DNA of 64,000 bases, taken from Nonomuraea indica. GTDB lineage: Bacteria > Actinomycetota > Actinomycetes > Streptosporangiales > Streptosporangiaceae. Shown piece after piece: positions 36,899-44,782 of this stretch. Positions within the stretch are counted from its first letter, which is position 1; each line of letters starts with the position of its first letter. The position numbers were made by a program, and so were the translations under genes. Under the pieces are notes generated by a model that saw nothing but the letters and a program-made list of their open reading frames with translations, was not told the origin of the DNA and ran no database searches. The stretch lies in assembly GCF_002850745.1 (NCBI RefSeq), contig NZ_KZ559466.1:801329-865328 (forward strand), written 5' to 3'.

Positions 36899-38359
36899 AT
36901 GACCGACGATTCTCCGTCCCAGCCGAGCGGCCCGCAGCCCGGGCCCGGTCCGCGACCCGGTCAGGCCCCCTCGTCCTCTGGAGCCTCCTCCCCCGGGTCG
37001 GTGCCTCCCTCCGACCCGGGGCCCGGAGCCCCGCCGAGGTCGGAGCCGTCTCCCGCCTCCGGCGACGCGCCGGAGGCGGACGGCGGCTCCTCCGACACCC
37101 TCTCCCAGCCGCCCGCGGAGCCGCCCGCCGCCGGTTCGTCCGGGCCGCATCGGGATGCGCCGTCCGGTCCGTCGATCGCGTCGCCGTCCGGCCCGCAACC
37201 GGGCGCACCGTCCGAGTCGTCGTCCGGCCCGGAACCGGCCGCCTCGCACGGCCCCGTCCCGGGCGCCGGGGCACAGCCTTCTCCCGGCTTCGCACCGCCC
37301 GGCGGCCCGCCGTACGGCCAGGCGACCCCGCCCCCGTACGGACAGCAGCCGCACAGCGCCCCGCTCCACGGCCCGCCCGGCGCCTTCGGCGGCTACGCAC
37401 CGCCGCCCGCCGCACCCGGCTACGGACACCAACCGCCGAGCACACCCGGTTACGCGCAACAACCCCCCAGCGCGCCCGGCTACGGGCAGCAGCCACCGAG
37501 CGCGCCGGGCTACGGACAACAGCCTCCCGGCGCACCCGGCTACGGGCAGCAGGCTCCCGGCGGCCCGGCGTACGGTTACCAGCCGCCCTACGGCCAGGCG
37601 CCGCCCCAGGGCGCGCCCCTGTACGGCCACGCGCCCGACCCCGCGTACGGGCAGGCGCCGCCGCAGGGCGGGCCCGCGTACGAACAGGCGGCCCCTGTCG
37701 GCGGTCATGCCTACGGGCAGCCGGAGTACGGCGCCGGGCAACCGGGGTACGGGGCCGGGCAGCCGGGGTACGGCGGCGCGGCCCCGCTCGGCGCCCGGCC
37801 CGACCCCAAGTTGGTCAAGCCGCCGCTGTGGTGGATCGGCGCCGGCTGGGCGGTCGCCGTGGTGTGCGTGGTCGCGGGCGTCGCCCTGTTCATGACGGGC
37901 GTGCTGGGCACGGTGGGCGAGGTCGCGCCGAGCAGGACGTTCGCGGCGGGCGAGAGCGTCACCGTCGCCCTCGACCCGGCCGACCGGCCCGCCGTCTACA
38001 TCGACAGCCCCACCCGCGTGCACTACCAGTGCATGATCTCCGGCGGTCCCGGGCAGGCCAGGCTCGTCAACACGGCCACGAACCAGACCGTCACCCAGGG
38101 CTCCACCCGCTGGCAGCTCATCCTCCTGGTCAACGCGCCCGCCGCGGGCGACTACCGGCTCACCTGCGCGACGCAGGAGGCGGCCGACGCGCGCTTCGGG
38201 GTCGGCCGCGACCTCGCCGCCGCGGCCGGCGGCCTGGCGGGCGGGGTGGCGGCGTTGCTGCTCGTCCCGGGCGCGGGTCTGCTGATCGGGATCGTCGTCA
38301 CCGTCGTCGTCCTCGTACGGCGCAGCGGCAGCCGCAAGCGCCTCGCGATGGGCGGGTGA
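36899..38359 (+). CDS. Pro/Gly/Tyr-rich repeat membrane protein
   Basis: 486 residues. About 1-300 is disordered Pro/Ser/Gly-rich sequence with repeats of the type [11 protein letters not shown] span at about 310-335 ([22 protein letters not shown]) is followed by a beta-rich extracytoplasmic part with two cysteines and a second span near the C-terminus ([20 protein letters not shown]). Cytoplasmic GYGQ-type tails of this kind are common in actinomycete envelope proteins. No enzyme domain. ATG 36899 is leaderless-like (CAGACT 7 nt upstream). Confidence 0.75.
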   Translation: MTDDSPSQPSGPQPGPGPRPGQAPSSSGASSPGSVPPSDPGPGAPPRSEPSPASGDAPEADGGSSDTLSQPPAEPPAAGSSGPHRDAPSGPSIASPSGPQPGAPSESSSGPEPAASHGPVPGAGAQPSPGFAPPGGPPYGQATPPPYGQQPHSAPLHGPPGAFGGYAPPPAAPGYGHQPPSTPGYAQQPPSAPGYGQQPPSAPGYGQQPPGAPGYGQQAPGGPAYGYQPPYGQAPPQGAPLYGHAPDPAYGQAPPQGGPAYEQAAPVGGHAYGQPEYGAGQPGYGAGQPGYGGAAPLGARPDPKLVKPPLWWIGAGWAVAVVCVVAGVALFMTGVLGTVGEVAPSRTFAAGESVTVALDPADRPAVYIDSPTRVHYQCMISGGPGQARLVNTATNQTVTQGSTRWQLILLVNAPAAGDYRLTCATQEAADARFGVGRDLAAAAGGLAGGVAALLLVPGAGLLIGIVVTVVVLVRRSGSRKRLAMGG

Positions 38360-38364
38360 TTTGC

Positions 38365-38370
38365 TACGGT
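38365..38370 (+). promoter_or_regulatory. -10 element of leaderless DUF3097 mRNA
   Basis: TACGGT followed by 6 nt then GTG 38377; it begins 5 nt after the preceding stop codon. Confidence 0.6.
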
Positions 38371-38376
38371 CCCCGT

Positions 38377-39183
38377 GTGTACGAGGGTGATGTTCTCGCG
38401 GGCAACTGGCGGCGACCCGGCAAGGGCACGATCCCGAAGGTGCCCGCCGAGCCGGACCTGGTCGTGGAGGACGCCGAGAGCGGCTTCTGCGGCGCCGTGG
38501 TGGCCTGCGACAAGGAGGCCGTCACTCTGGAGGACCGGTTCGGCAGGCGGAGGCTGTTCCCGCTGGCGCCGGCCGCGTTCCTGCTGGAGGGCAAGGTCGT
38601 GACGCTGGTACGGCCCGCGCCGGGGCCGCGCGGGCCGAGGCGGAGCGCGTCGGGTTCGATCGCCGTGGAGGGGGTGCGGGCCAAGGTCGCCCGGGAGAGC
38701 CGCATCTACGTGGAGGGCGTGCACGACGCCGCGCTGGTGGAGAAGATCTGGGGTCACGACCTGCGGGTCGAAGGCGTGGTGGTCGAGTACCTGGAGGGGG
38801 TCGACGACCTGCCGGCGATCGTGGCGGAGTTCGGCCCCGGGCCGGGACGCAGGCTGGGCGTGCTGGTCGACCACCTCGTGCCCGGTTCCAAGGAGAGCCG
38901 CATCGCCGCCCAGGTGGCCTCGCCCGACGTGCTGGTGGTGGGGCACCCGTTCGTCGACATCTGGCAGGCGGTCAAGCCCTCCTCGTTGCGCATCCCGGCC
39001 TGGCCGGACGTGCCGCGCGGGATACCGTGGAAGGAGGGTGTGATCGCGGCGCTGGGCTGGCGGCTGGAGCCGGCGGAGGCGTGGCGGCGCATCCTCGGCG
39101 CCGTCTCCACCTTCGCCGACCTGGAGCCCGAGCTTCTTGGCCGGGTCGAAGAACTGATCGACTTCGTCACGGAGGAAGCATGA
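38377..39183 (+). CDS. DUF3097 family protein
   Basis: 268 residues, actinobacterial DUF3097. The central segment [18 protein letters not shown], followed about 50 residues on by [18 protein letters not shown], resembles a Toprim-type acidic site (E, then DxD-like), suggesting nucleic-acid or nucleotide chemistry. That is an inference from pattern only. The N-terminal part (about 1-80) is a small beta domain. GTG 38377 is leaderless. Overlaps the next gene by 4 nt. Confidence 0.8.
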   Translation: MYEGDVLAGNWRRPGKGTIPKVPAEPDLVVEDAESGFCGAVVACDKEAVTLEDRFGRRRLFPLAPAAFLLEGKVVTLVRPAPGPRGPRRSASGSIAVEGVRAKVARESRIYVEGVHDAALVEKIWGHDLRVEGVVVEYLEGVDDLPAIVAEFGPGPGRRLGVLVDHLVPGSKESRIAAQVASPDVLVVGHPFVDIWQAVKPSSLRIPAWPDVPRGIPWKEGVIAALGWRLEPAEAWRRILGAVSTFADLEPELLGRVEELIDFVTEEA

Positions 39184-40007
39184 GCCAGGACCCGCCCACT
39201 CCCCAGCCGGACGACGACGCCACCCGGCGCGTCGCCCGTTCCGACGTTCCCGGCCAGAGCGGGCCGCACCCTGCCCCCGAAGGCGGGCCGCATCCTGCCC
39301 TCGAAGGCGAGTCGCACCCTGCCCCCGAAGGCGGGCCGCATCCTGCCCTCGAAGGCGGGTCGCGTCCTGCCTTCGAGCACGACTCAGGCCCGGACGACGC
39401 CCGTCCCGGCTCCGGCGCCCGCCCGGCCGGGCCGCCGCCGGAGCCCGGCGCGGGGCCGCACGCCGGCTCCGGCGCTCAACCCGGTCCGGCCGCCCAGCCG
39501 GGCTACGCGTACGGGCAGCCGCACACCCCGCCCGCCGGCTACCCGCCGCCCGCGCCGGGTTACCAGCAGCCCCCTGGCCAGGGCTACCAGCCCCCGGCCC
39601 AGGGCTACCAGCAGCCGGGTGGCCAGGGTTACGGCTACGGCGTCCCGCAGCAGCGGCCGCACGTCCCCGGCGCGTACGGCCCGCGCCCGGGCAGTGACGA
39701 CACGACGATGGCCATGCTGTCCCACCTGCTGGGCCTGCTCGTCTCCTGGGTCGGCCCGCTGGTCATCTACCTGATGAAGAAGGACGAGGCCCCGTATGTC
39801 CGCGACCAGGCGGCCGAGGCGCTCAACTTCCAGATCACGATGTTCGTCGGCTACGTGGTCGCCGGACTGCTGTCGATCATCATCATCGGCCTCTTCCTGC
39901 TGCCGGTCATCTGGATCGTCTCGTTGATCTTCCACATCCAGGCCGCCATCGCCGCCAACCGCGGCGAGAACTACCGTTACCCGATCTCCATCCGCCTGAT
40001 CACCTGA
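39180..40007 (+). CDS. DUF4870-type membrane protein with repeat N-terminus
   Basis: 275 residues. About 1-175 is disordered, including five 7-residue units (HPAPEGG, HPALEGE, ...) encoded by a 21-bp tandem repeat at about 39264-39376, then GYQQPPGQGYQPPAQGYQQ repeats. About 180-275 is the DUF4870 domain (AMLSHLLGLLVSWVGPLVIYL, then APYVRDQAAEALNFQI, two more spans). ATG 39180 follows GGAGG and overlaps the DUF3097 stop. Confidence 0.85.
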   Translation: MSQDPPTPQPDDDATRRVARSDVPGQSGPHPAPEGGPHPALEGESHPAPEGGPHPALEGGSRPAFEHDSGPDDARPGSGARPAGPPPEPGAGPHAGSGAQPGPAAQPGYAYGQPHTPPAGYPPPAPGYQQPPGQGYQPPAQGYQQPGGQGYGYGVPQQRPHVPGAYGPRPGSDDTTMAMLSHLLGLLVSWVGPLVIYLMKKDEAPYVRDQAAEALNFQITMFVGYVVAGLLSIIIIGLFLLPVIWIVSLIFHIQAAIAANRGENYRYPISIRLIT

Positions 40008-40045
40008 CGTCCCGTCCCACCACGAGCCCGGCAGTCACGGAGACT

Positions 40046-40165
40046 GTCCGCTCATCCGGCGAACTCGTGGGTCCGCGAGGCTGTCCGGTCAGCCGGCGAG
40101 CCCGTGGGGCCACGAAGCCGTCCGATCCACCGGCGAGCCCGTAGGGCGCGACTCCGTCCGGTCAG
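40046..40165. repeat. Tandem repeat, period 36-37 bp
   Basis: Units beginning GTCCG start at 40046, 40083, 40120 and 40156, each containing CCGGCGA(R)C(Y)CGTRGG. Three full units and part of a fourth fill the gap between convergent DUF4870 and hemW and run into the last hemW codons. Function unknown. Confidence 0.8.
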
Positions 40166-41382
40166 CTGACGAGGTCGCGCACCAGCGCGTCGGCCAGCAG
40201 CCGTCCCTTGAGCGTGAGCACCATCCGGCCGGCCTTGAACGGCTCGGGCTCCAGCAGCCCGCCGCCGAGCGCCGCCGCCACGGCCGTGCGCGCACGGGGG
40301 GCCACCTCACCGAGCGGATAGCCGGAGGAAAGCCGGAGCTCCAGCATCAGCCGTTCGGTCTCGCGGTCCTCGTCTGCCAGCACCTCGCGCGCGTGCACGG
40401 GCGAGGCGCCGGCGGCCAGCCGCTGGGCGTAGGCCGCGGGATGCTTGACGTTCCACCAGCGGGTGCCGCCGACGTGGCTGTGCGCGCCGGGGCCGACGGC
40501 CCACCAGTCGCCGCCGGTCCAGTAGAGCAGGTTGTGGCGGCACCGGGCGTCGTCGGAGGTGGCCCAGTTGGACACCTCGTACCAGCCGAACCCCGCCTCC
40601 GCCAGCATCGCGTCGGCGATCAGGTAGCGGTCGGCGGCCACGTCGTCGTCGGGCATCGGCAGCTCGCCGCGCCTGATCCGCGCGGCCAGCCGCGTGCCCT
40701 CCTCCACGATGAGCGAGTACGCCGAGACGTGGTCGGGCTCGGCCTCGATCGCGGCCGCCAGCGACGCCCGCCAGTCGTCGTCGGACTCGCCGGGCGTGCT
40801 GTAGATGAGGTCGAGGTTGACGTGCTCGAAGCCGGCCGCCCTCGCCTCCCGGACGGCCTGCGCGGCCCGGCCCGGGGTGTGGTGGCGGTCGAGGACCTTC
40901 AGCACGTGCTCGCGCGCGCTCTGCATGCCGAAGCTGACCCTGGTGAAACCGCCCTCGCGCAGCCGGGCGAGCGAGGCGGGGTCGACGGACTCCGGGTTGG
41001 CCTCGGTGGTCACCTCGGCGCCCGGCCGCAGCCCGAACTCCGCGTCGATGGCGGCCAGGATCCGGGCCAGGTCGCCCGGCGGCAGCAGGGTGGGGGTGCC
41101 GCCGCCGAAGAACACCGTCTCGACAGGCAGCTCGGCGTCGCCCAGGACGCGCCGCGCCAGCCGCACCTCCGCGATGGCCGTGTCGGCGTAGTCGCGGTGG
41201 GAGGCTCCGGGGCCGAGCTCGGCGGCCGTGTAGGTGTTGAAGTCGCAGTAGCCGCAGCGCGTCACGCAGAACGGCACGTGCACGTAGAAGCCGAACGGCC
41301 GCTCGCCGACGCCGCGTAGCGCGCTGTCGGGCAGCTCGCCGGAGGCGGGGGCGGCGTCGCCGTCGGGCAGGGTGGATGGCAC
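40162..41382 (-). CDS. hemW: Radical SAM heme chaperone HemW
   Basis: 406 residues. Radical SAM motif CVTRCGYCDF (about 39-48), FFGGGTPTLL, and the HemW_C domain. It lacks the HemN-specific N-terminal part and is the coproporphyrinogen oxidase-like HemW that binds and delivers heme. GTG 41382; CAGACT 7 nt upstream may be a leaderless -10. Divergent from a chitinase gene. Confidence 0.92.
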   Translation of the reverse strand: MPSTLPDGDAAPASGELPDSALRGVGERPFGFYVHVPFCVTRCGYCDFNTYTAAELGPGASHRDYADTAIAEVRLARRVLGDAELPVETVFFGGGTPTLLPPGDLARILAAIDAEFGLRPGAEVTTEANPESVDPASLARLREGGFTRVSFGMQSAREHVLKVLDRHHTPGRAAQAVREARAAGFEHVNLDLIYSTPGESDDDWRASLAAAIEAEPDHVSAYSLIVEEGTRLAARIRRGELPMPDDDVAADRYLIADAMLAEAGFGWYEVSNWATSDDARCRHNLLYWTGGDWWAVGPGAHSHVGGTRWWNVKHPAAYAQRLAAGASPVHAREVLADEDRETERLMLELRLSSGYPLGEVAPRARTAVAAALGGGLLEPEPFKAGRMVLTLKGRLLADALVRDLVS

Positions 41383-41405
41383 GTCTTACAGTCTGCCCGC
41401 CGCCA

Positions 41406-41434
41406 TTGACTGCCTGGTCCCCCGGGCCTACGAT
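41406..41434 (+). promoter_or_regulatory. Promoter of the GH18 chitinase
   Basis: TTGACT (41406-41411), 17-bp spacer, TACGAT (41429-41434): the best-matching sigma-70-type promoter in the window. Transcription should start near 41441, just before the operator palindrome. Confidence 0.8.
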
Positions 41435-41446
41435 CCGGGCATCTAA

Positions 41447-41461
41447 TAGGAAAGTTTCCTA
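41447..41461. promoter_or_regulatory. Operator palindrome TAGGAAAGTTTCCTA
   Basis: 7-bp perfect arms about a central G, directly downstream of the chitinase promoter. It differs from the DasR dre consensus (ACTGGTCTAGACCAGT-like), so another repressor is implied. None is encoded next to it. Confidence 0.7.
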
Positions 41462-41485
41462 ATGGTTGACGCCCGGGAGAGGCCC

Positions 41486-42733
41486 GTGAAGAGAACCCTC
41501 ATCGCACTCTCGCTCCTCCTCGGCCTCACGGCGGTGACGGTGCCGGCCGAGGCGTCCACCGGCGCCTTCAAGCGGGTCGCGTACTTCATCCAGTGGGGCG
41601 TCTACGGGCGGGACTTCCACGTCAAGGACATGGACACCAGCGGCGCGGCCGCCAGGCTCACCCACGTCAACTACGCCTTCGGTTTCGTCGGCGCCGAAGG
41701 GACGTGCTACTCGGCCGACCCGTGGGCCGACTGGCAACGACCGGTGCCCGCCGAGCAGAGCGTCGACGGGGTGGCCGACGAGCCCGGCCAGGCCCTCAAC
41801 GGCAATCTCAACCAGCTCCGCAAGCTCAAGGCCAGGCACTCCCACCTCAAGGTGCTGATCTCGCTGGGCGGCTGGACCGGCTCCAGGTACTTCTCCGACG
41901 CCGTGCTGACCACCGAGTCACGGGCCAGGCTGGCCCGTTCGTGCGTCGACCTGTGGATGCGCGGCGACCTGCCCGGGCTGGAGCCGGGCGCGGCCGCCGG
42001 GATCTTCGACGGCATCGACCTCGACTGGGAGTGGCCCGGATCGTCAGGCGCCGAAGGCAACGTCATCCGGCCCGAGGACAAGCGCAACTTCACGCTGTTC
42101 GTCCGCGAACTCCGCTCCCAGCTCCGCGACTTCTCCGCCTCCGCCCAGCTCACCGCCTTCCTGCCCGCCGCCACCGGCAAGATCGACGCTGGTTTCGAGG
42201 TGCGCCGCGTGTTCGAGCAGCTCGACTTCGCCACCGTGCAGGGATACGACCTGCGCGGCAGCTGGGAGACCCGGACCGGCCACCACGCCAACCTCTTCAC
42301 CGACCGCCGCGACCCGAACCCCGAGCGCTACAGCGTCGACCGGACCGTGCGCGACTACCTGTCCCGCGGCGCGCCCCGGCACAAGCTCGTGATCGGCGTC
42401 CCCGCCTACGGCCAGGGGTGGACCGGTGTGACCGGCGGCGGCGACGGCCTCCATCTGCCCGCCACCGGCCCCGCCCCCGGCAGGTGGGCCGCGGGCACCG
42501 AGGACTACAAGGACCTGGTGGCCAGGCCGGGGAAGCGATACCGCGACCTGCGGACGGGATCGCTGTGGCTGTACGACGGCAACGAGTTCTGGTCGTACGA
42601 CGACCCGGCGACGCTGCTGCAGAAGGCCGCCTACATCCGCCTCAAGGGGCTGGGCGGCGCGATGATGTGGTCCATCGACCAGGACGACGACCGCGCCTCC
42701 CTCACCTCGGCCCTGTACAAGGTCTTGAGGTGA
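41486..42733 (+). CDS. Secreted GH18 chitinase
   Basis: 415 residues. Signal peptide MKRTLIALSLLLGLTAVTVP with cleavage near residue 24. GH18 barrel with the SLGGW strand (126-130) and catalytic FDGIDLDWEWP: D175, D178, D180 and acid E182 intact. C-terminal MMWSIDQDD. No chitin-binding module. GTG 41486 is preferred over ATG 41462: GGGAG sits upstream and the signal peptide begins there. Expected to hydrolyse chitin outside the cell. Confidence 0.92.
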   Translation: MKRTLIALSLLLGLTAVTVPAEASTGAFKRVAYFIQWGVYGRDFHVKDMDTSGAAARLTHVNYAFGFVGAEGTCYSADPWADWQRPVPAEQSVDGVADEPGQALNGNLNQLRKLKARHSHLKVLISLGGWTGSRYFSDAVLTTESRARLARSCVDLWMRGDLPGLEPGAAAGIFDGIDLDWEWPGSSGAEGNVIRPEDKRNFTLFVRELRSQLRDFSASAQLTAFLPAATGKIDAGFEVRRVFEQLDFATVQGYDLRGSWETRTGHHANLFTDRRDPNPERYSVDRTVRDYLSRGAPRHKLVIGVPAYGQGWTGVTGGGDGLHLPATGPAPGRWAAGTEDYKDLVARPGKRYRDLRTGSLWLYDGNEFWSYDDPATLLQKAAYIRLKGLGGAMMWSIDQDDDRASLTSALYKVLR

Positions 42734-42785
42734 CGGGCCGCGGGCGCCGACCCTCACGGCAGCGGACCGCCCGGCCCGGTGGCGC

Positions 42786-43421
42786 TCAGGACGATGCGTC
42801 GGTCAGCACCCGGGCCGCCACCGCGTCCCACACGTCGGCGTGGCCGGGCAGGGCGAGGATGCGGCGCAGCGCGTCCCTGTCACCGTGGAAGGCCCGGAAC
42901 GACTCGGCCACCGTCACGCCTGCGCCGGGCCGCCGCTCGACCCGCACCTCGTCGCCGACGCCGAGCTCTCCCGGCTCCACCACCCGCAGGTACGCCCCGG
43001 TCCGCCCCGCCTCCGTGAACCGCCTGAGCCAGCCCGGCTCGTCCATCCAGTTGCGGAAGACCACACAGGGCACCCGTGGCCCGGTCACCTCCAGCAGGGC
43101 CGTGCCGACCCGCCACCGCTCCCCCAGCATCGCGCCGGTGACGTCCAGCCCTGCGGTGGTGAGGTTTTCGCCGAACCTGCCGTCACGCAGCCCGCGCCCG
43201 AGCTCCGTCTCCCACCAGTCGTAGTCCTCCCTGGCATAGGCGTACACCGCGTGGCTCGGGTCGCCGTGGTGGACCCTGTCGGCCCGCTCGTCACCGGCCA
43301 GCCCGTCGGCCCCCACCTCCACCCGATGCGGCACCGCCTTCTTCTCGATGGCCGTGTGCCCCGACCTGCCCGCCCACGGCGCCTCAACCGACTTCCCGAC
43401 ATTCACCGAGATGACCCGCAT
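42786..43421 (-). CDS. MOSC domain protein (YiiM-like)
   Basis: 211 residues. MOSC core with GDERADRVHHGDPSHAVYAYA and RFGENLTTAGLDV, plus VPCVVFRNWM supplying the conserved Cys. Related proteins bind molybdenum cofactor sulphur and reduce N-hydroxylated compounds (YiiM). No redox partner nearby. Convergent to the chitinase with a 52-bp gap. Confidence 0.87.
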   Translation of the reverse strand: MRVISVNVGKSVEAPWAGRSGHTAIEKKAVPHRVEVGADGLAGDERADRVHHGDPSHAVYAYAREDYDWWETELGRGLRDGRFGENLTTAGLDVTGAMLGERWRVGTALLEVTGPRVPCVVFRNWMDEPGWLRRFTEAGRTGAYLRVVEPGELGVGDEVRVERRPGAGVTVAESFRAFHGDRDALRRILALPGHADVWDAVAARVLTDASS

Positions 43422-43507
43422 AGGGCCGACGGTAACCGAGCCCGCCCCCGGCAGCCATCCGTCATGTCGCCCGGCCGGGGACCGGCGTGCTGGGCGGGGT
43501 CACGGTC

Positions 43508-43828
43508 TCACGAGCGGGCGGGAGAGCCCGACGAGACCTGCAGCTGCGACTCCGCGTCGAAGCCCGCCAGTTGTAAGAGCGTCTCCAGAGCGGCCTGCCG
43601 GGTCTCCTCCACGGTCTCGCCGCGTTCGCCGAAACACTCCGCCGCCACGTCGAGGACGGCGACGACCACGGCCGCGTCGGGGTAGGGCACGTCGACCAGG
43701 ACCACGCCGCTCCCCGCCCCTTCGGCGCCTCCGGCGCGCACCGCGTGCCGCCGCAACAGCCGGCGCAGCTCCTCGGCCATCGCGACTCCCAGCACGGCCG
43801 CCCGCTCGAACCTCTCAGCAGCAATCAC
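43508..43828 (-). CDS. Small hypothetical protein
   Basis: 106 residues, helical, no recognised family. Sequence runs ERFERAAVLGVAMAEELRRLLRRHAVR, then VVLVDVPYPDAAVVVAVLDVAAECFGERGETVEETRQAALETLLQLAGFD. GTG 43828 is chosen since GGAGGG lies 4 nt upstream; GTG 43846 is the alternative. Codon third-position GC supports this frame over its shadows, but function is unknown. Confidence 0.55.
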   Translation of the reverse strand: MIAAERFERAAVLGVAMAEELRRLLRRHAVRAGGAEGAGSGVVLVDVPYPDAAVVVAVLDVAAECFGERGETVEETRQAALETLLQLAGFDAESQLQVSSGSPARS

Positions 43829-43958
43829 GACGCCCTCCAGTCGCACGGGTGTTCGATTTCCTCAAAGGTAGGCGACGGCACCGACAAAAACGCGAGGCTC
43901 GGTCCGCGTCCACCGCGCCCGGCGGCGCGGAACCGCGCCGCGCCACACGTCCCGCGGC

Positions 43959-43964
43959 TAGGCT
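43959..43964 (+). promoter_or_regulatory. -10 element of the leaderless ABC ATPase mRNA
   Basis: TAGGCT followed by 6 nt and ATG 43971. Confidence 0.6.
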
Positions 43965-43970
43965 CGGGGC

Positions 43971-44597
43971 ATGTCGGAAGCGATCATCGTCGCCCATGAA
44001 GTGAGCGTGGAGCTCGGCGGCAATCCTGTTCTCGCGGGAGTGTCCCTGACCGCGTCGCGGGGCGAGGTCGTCGCCCTCGTGGGGCCCAACGGCTCGGGCA
44101 AGTCCACCCTGCTGCGCTGCCTCGCCGGGCTGCAGCCCGTCACCAGCGGCCACGTCACGGTTCTGGGCGCCGAGCCGGTCGACGAGGCGGCGTTCTGGCG
44201 GCAGGTGGCACTGATGGGGGACGAGCCCGCGTGGTATCCGGGCCTGACCGGTCGCGAGCATCTGGAGCTCATGGCGGCGGTGCACGGCGAGTCCCGGATG
44301 ACGGCCGACGAGGCGCTGGAGCTGTTCGGCCTGGACGGACGCGCCGACGCCTCTCCGCTGAACCTGTCCACGGGGCAGCGCCAGCGCCTCCACCTGGCCG
44401 CGACGCTGATCCGGCCGAGCCGCGTGCTGCTGCTCGACGAGCCGGAGCGCGGGCTGGACGCCGCTTTCCGCACGCGGCTCGGCGTCCTCGTCGAGGAGTA
44501 CGCCGCGGAGGGCGGCACGGTGGTCATGGCCACGCACGACCCCGAGCTGGCCGGCCGCGGCTGCCGGATGTCCCCCACGGGCCAGCTGACCTCCTGA
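43971..44597 (+). CDS. ABC transporter ATP-binding protein
   Basis: 208 residues, single ATPase domain. Walker A GPNGSGKST (about 38-46), signature NLSTGQRQRLHLA (variant of LSGGQ: STGQR), Walker B VLLLDEPERGLD, switch His in ATHDPE. The leaderless ATG and the DUF6297 membrane protein 185 bp downstream suggest a two-gene exporter. Confidence 0.9.
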   Translation: MSEAIIVAHEVSVELGGNPVLAGVSLTASRGEVVALVGPNGSGKSTLLRCLAGLQPVTSGHVTVLGAEPVDEAAFWRQVALMGDEPAWYPGLTGREHLELMAAVHGESRMTADEALELFGLDGRADASPLNLSTGQRQRLHLAATLIRPSRVLLLDEPERGLDAAFRTRLGVLVEEYAAEGGTVVMATHDPELAGRGCRMSPTGQLTS

Positions 44598-44686
44598 CCA
44601 GCGAGCCCTGGGACCCCCGGGGCGACCACCGCAGCCCCAGGCCCTCAGCCTGAGCACAGCCACGACCTCCTGCCCCCCGAACCCCC

Positions 44687-44742
44687 TGAGCTCCCCGACG
44701 AGCCGAACCCCGACCCGACCCTCTGAGCTCCCCGACGAGCCG
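44687..44742. repeat. 19-bp direct repeat 37 bp apart
   Basis: TGAGCTCCCCGACGAGCCG occurs at 44687-44705 and 44724-44742, in the gap between the ATPase and its membrane partner. The 37-bp offset matches the 36-37 bp period seen at 40046-40165, though sequences differ. Confidence 0.8.
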
Positions 44743-44782
44743 GACAGCCGAACCTCGACCCTGAACCCTCGACGAGGTCCCC

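Noticed and set aside
36749..38023. N-terminal extension of hrcA by over 400 residues
   Set aside because: Arg/Ala/Gly-rich translation crosses the CIRCE element and is antisense to the Pro-rich gene; GTG 36748 has a ribosome binding site.
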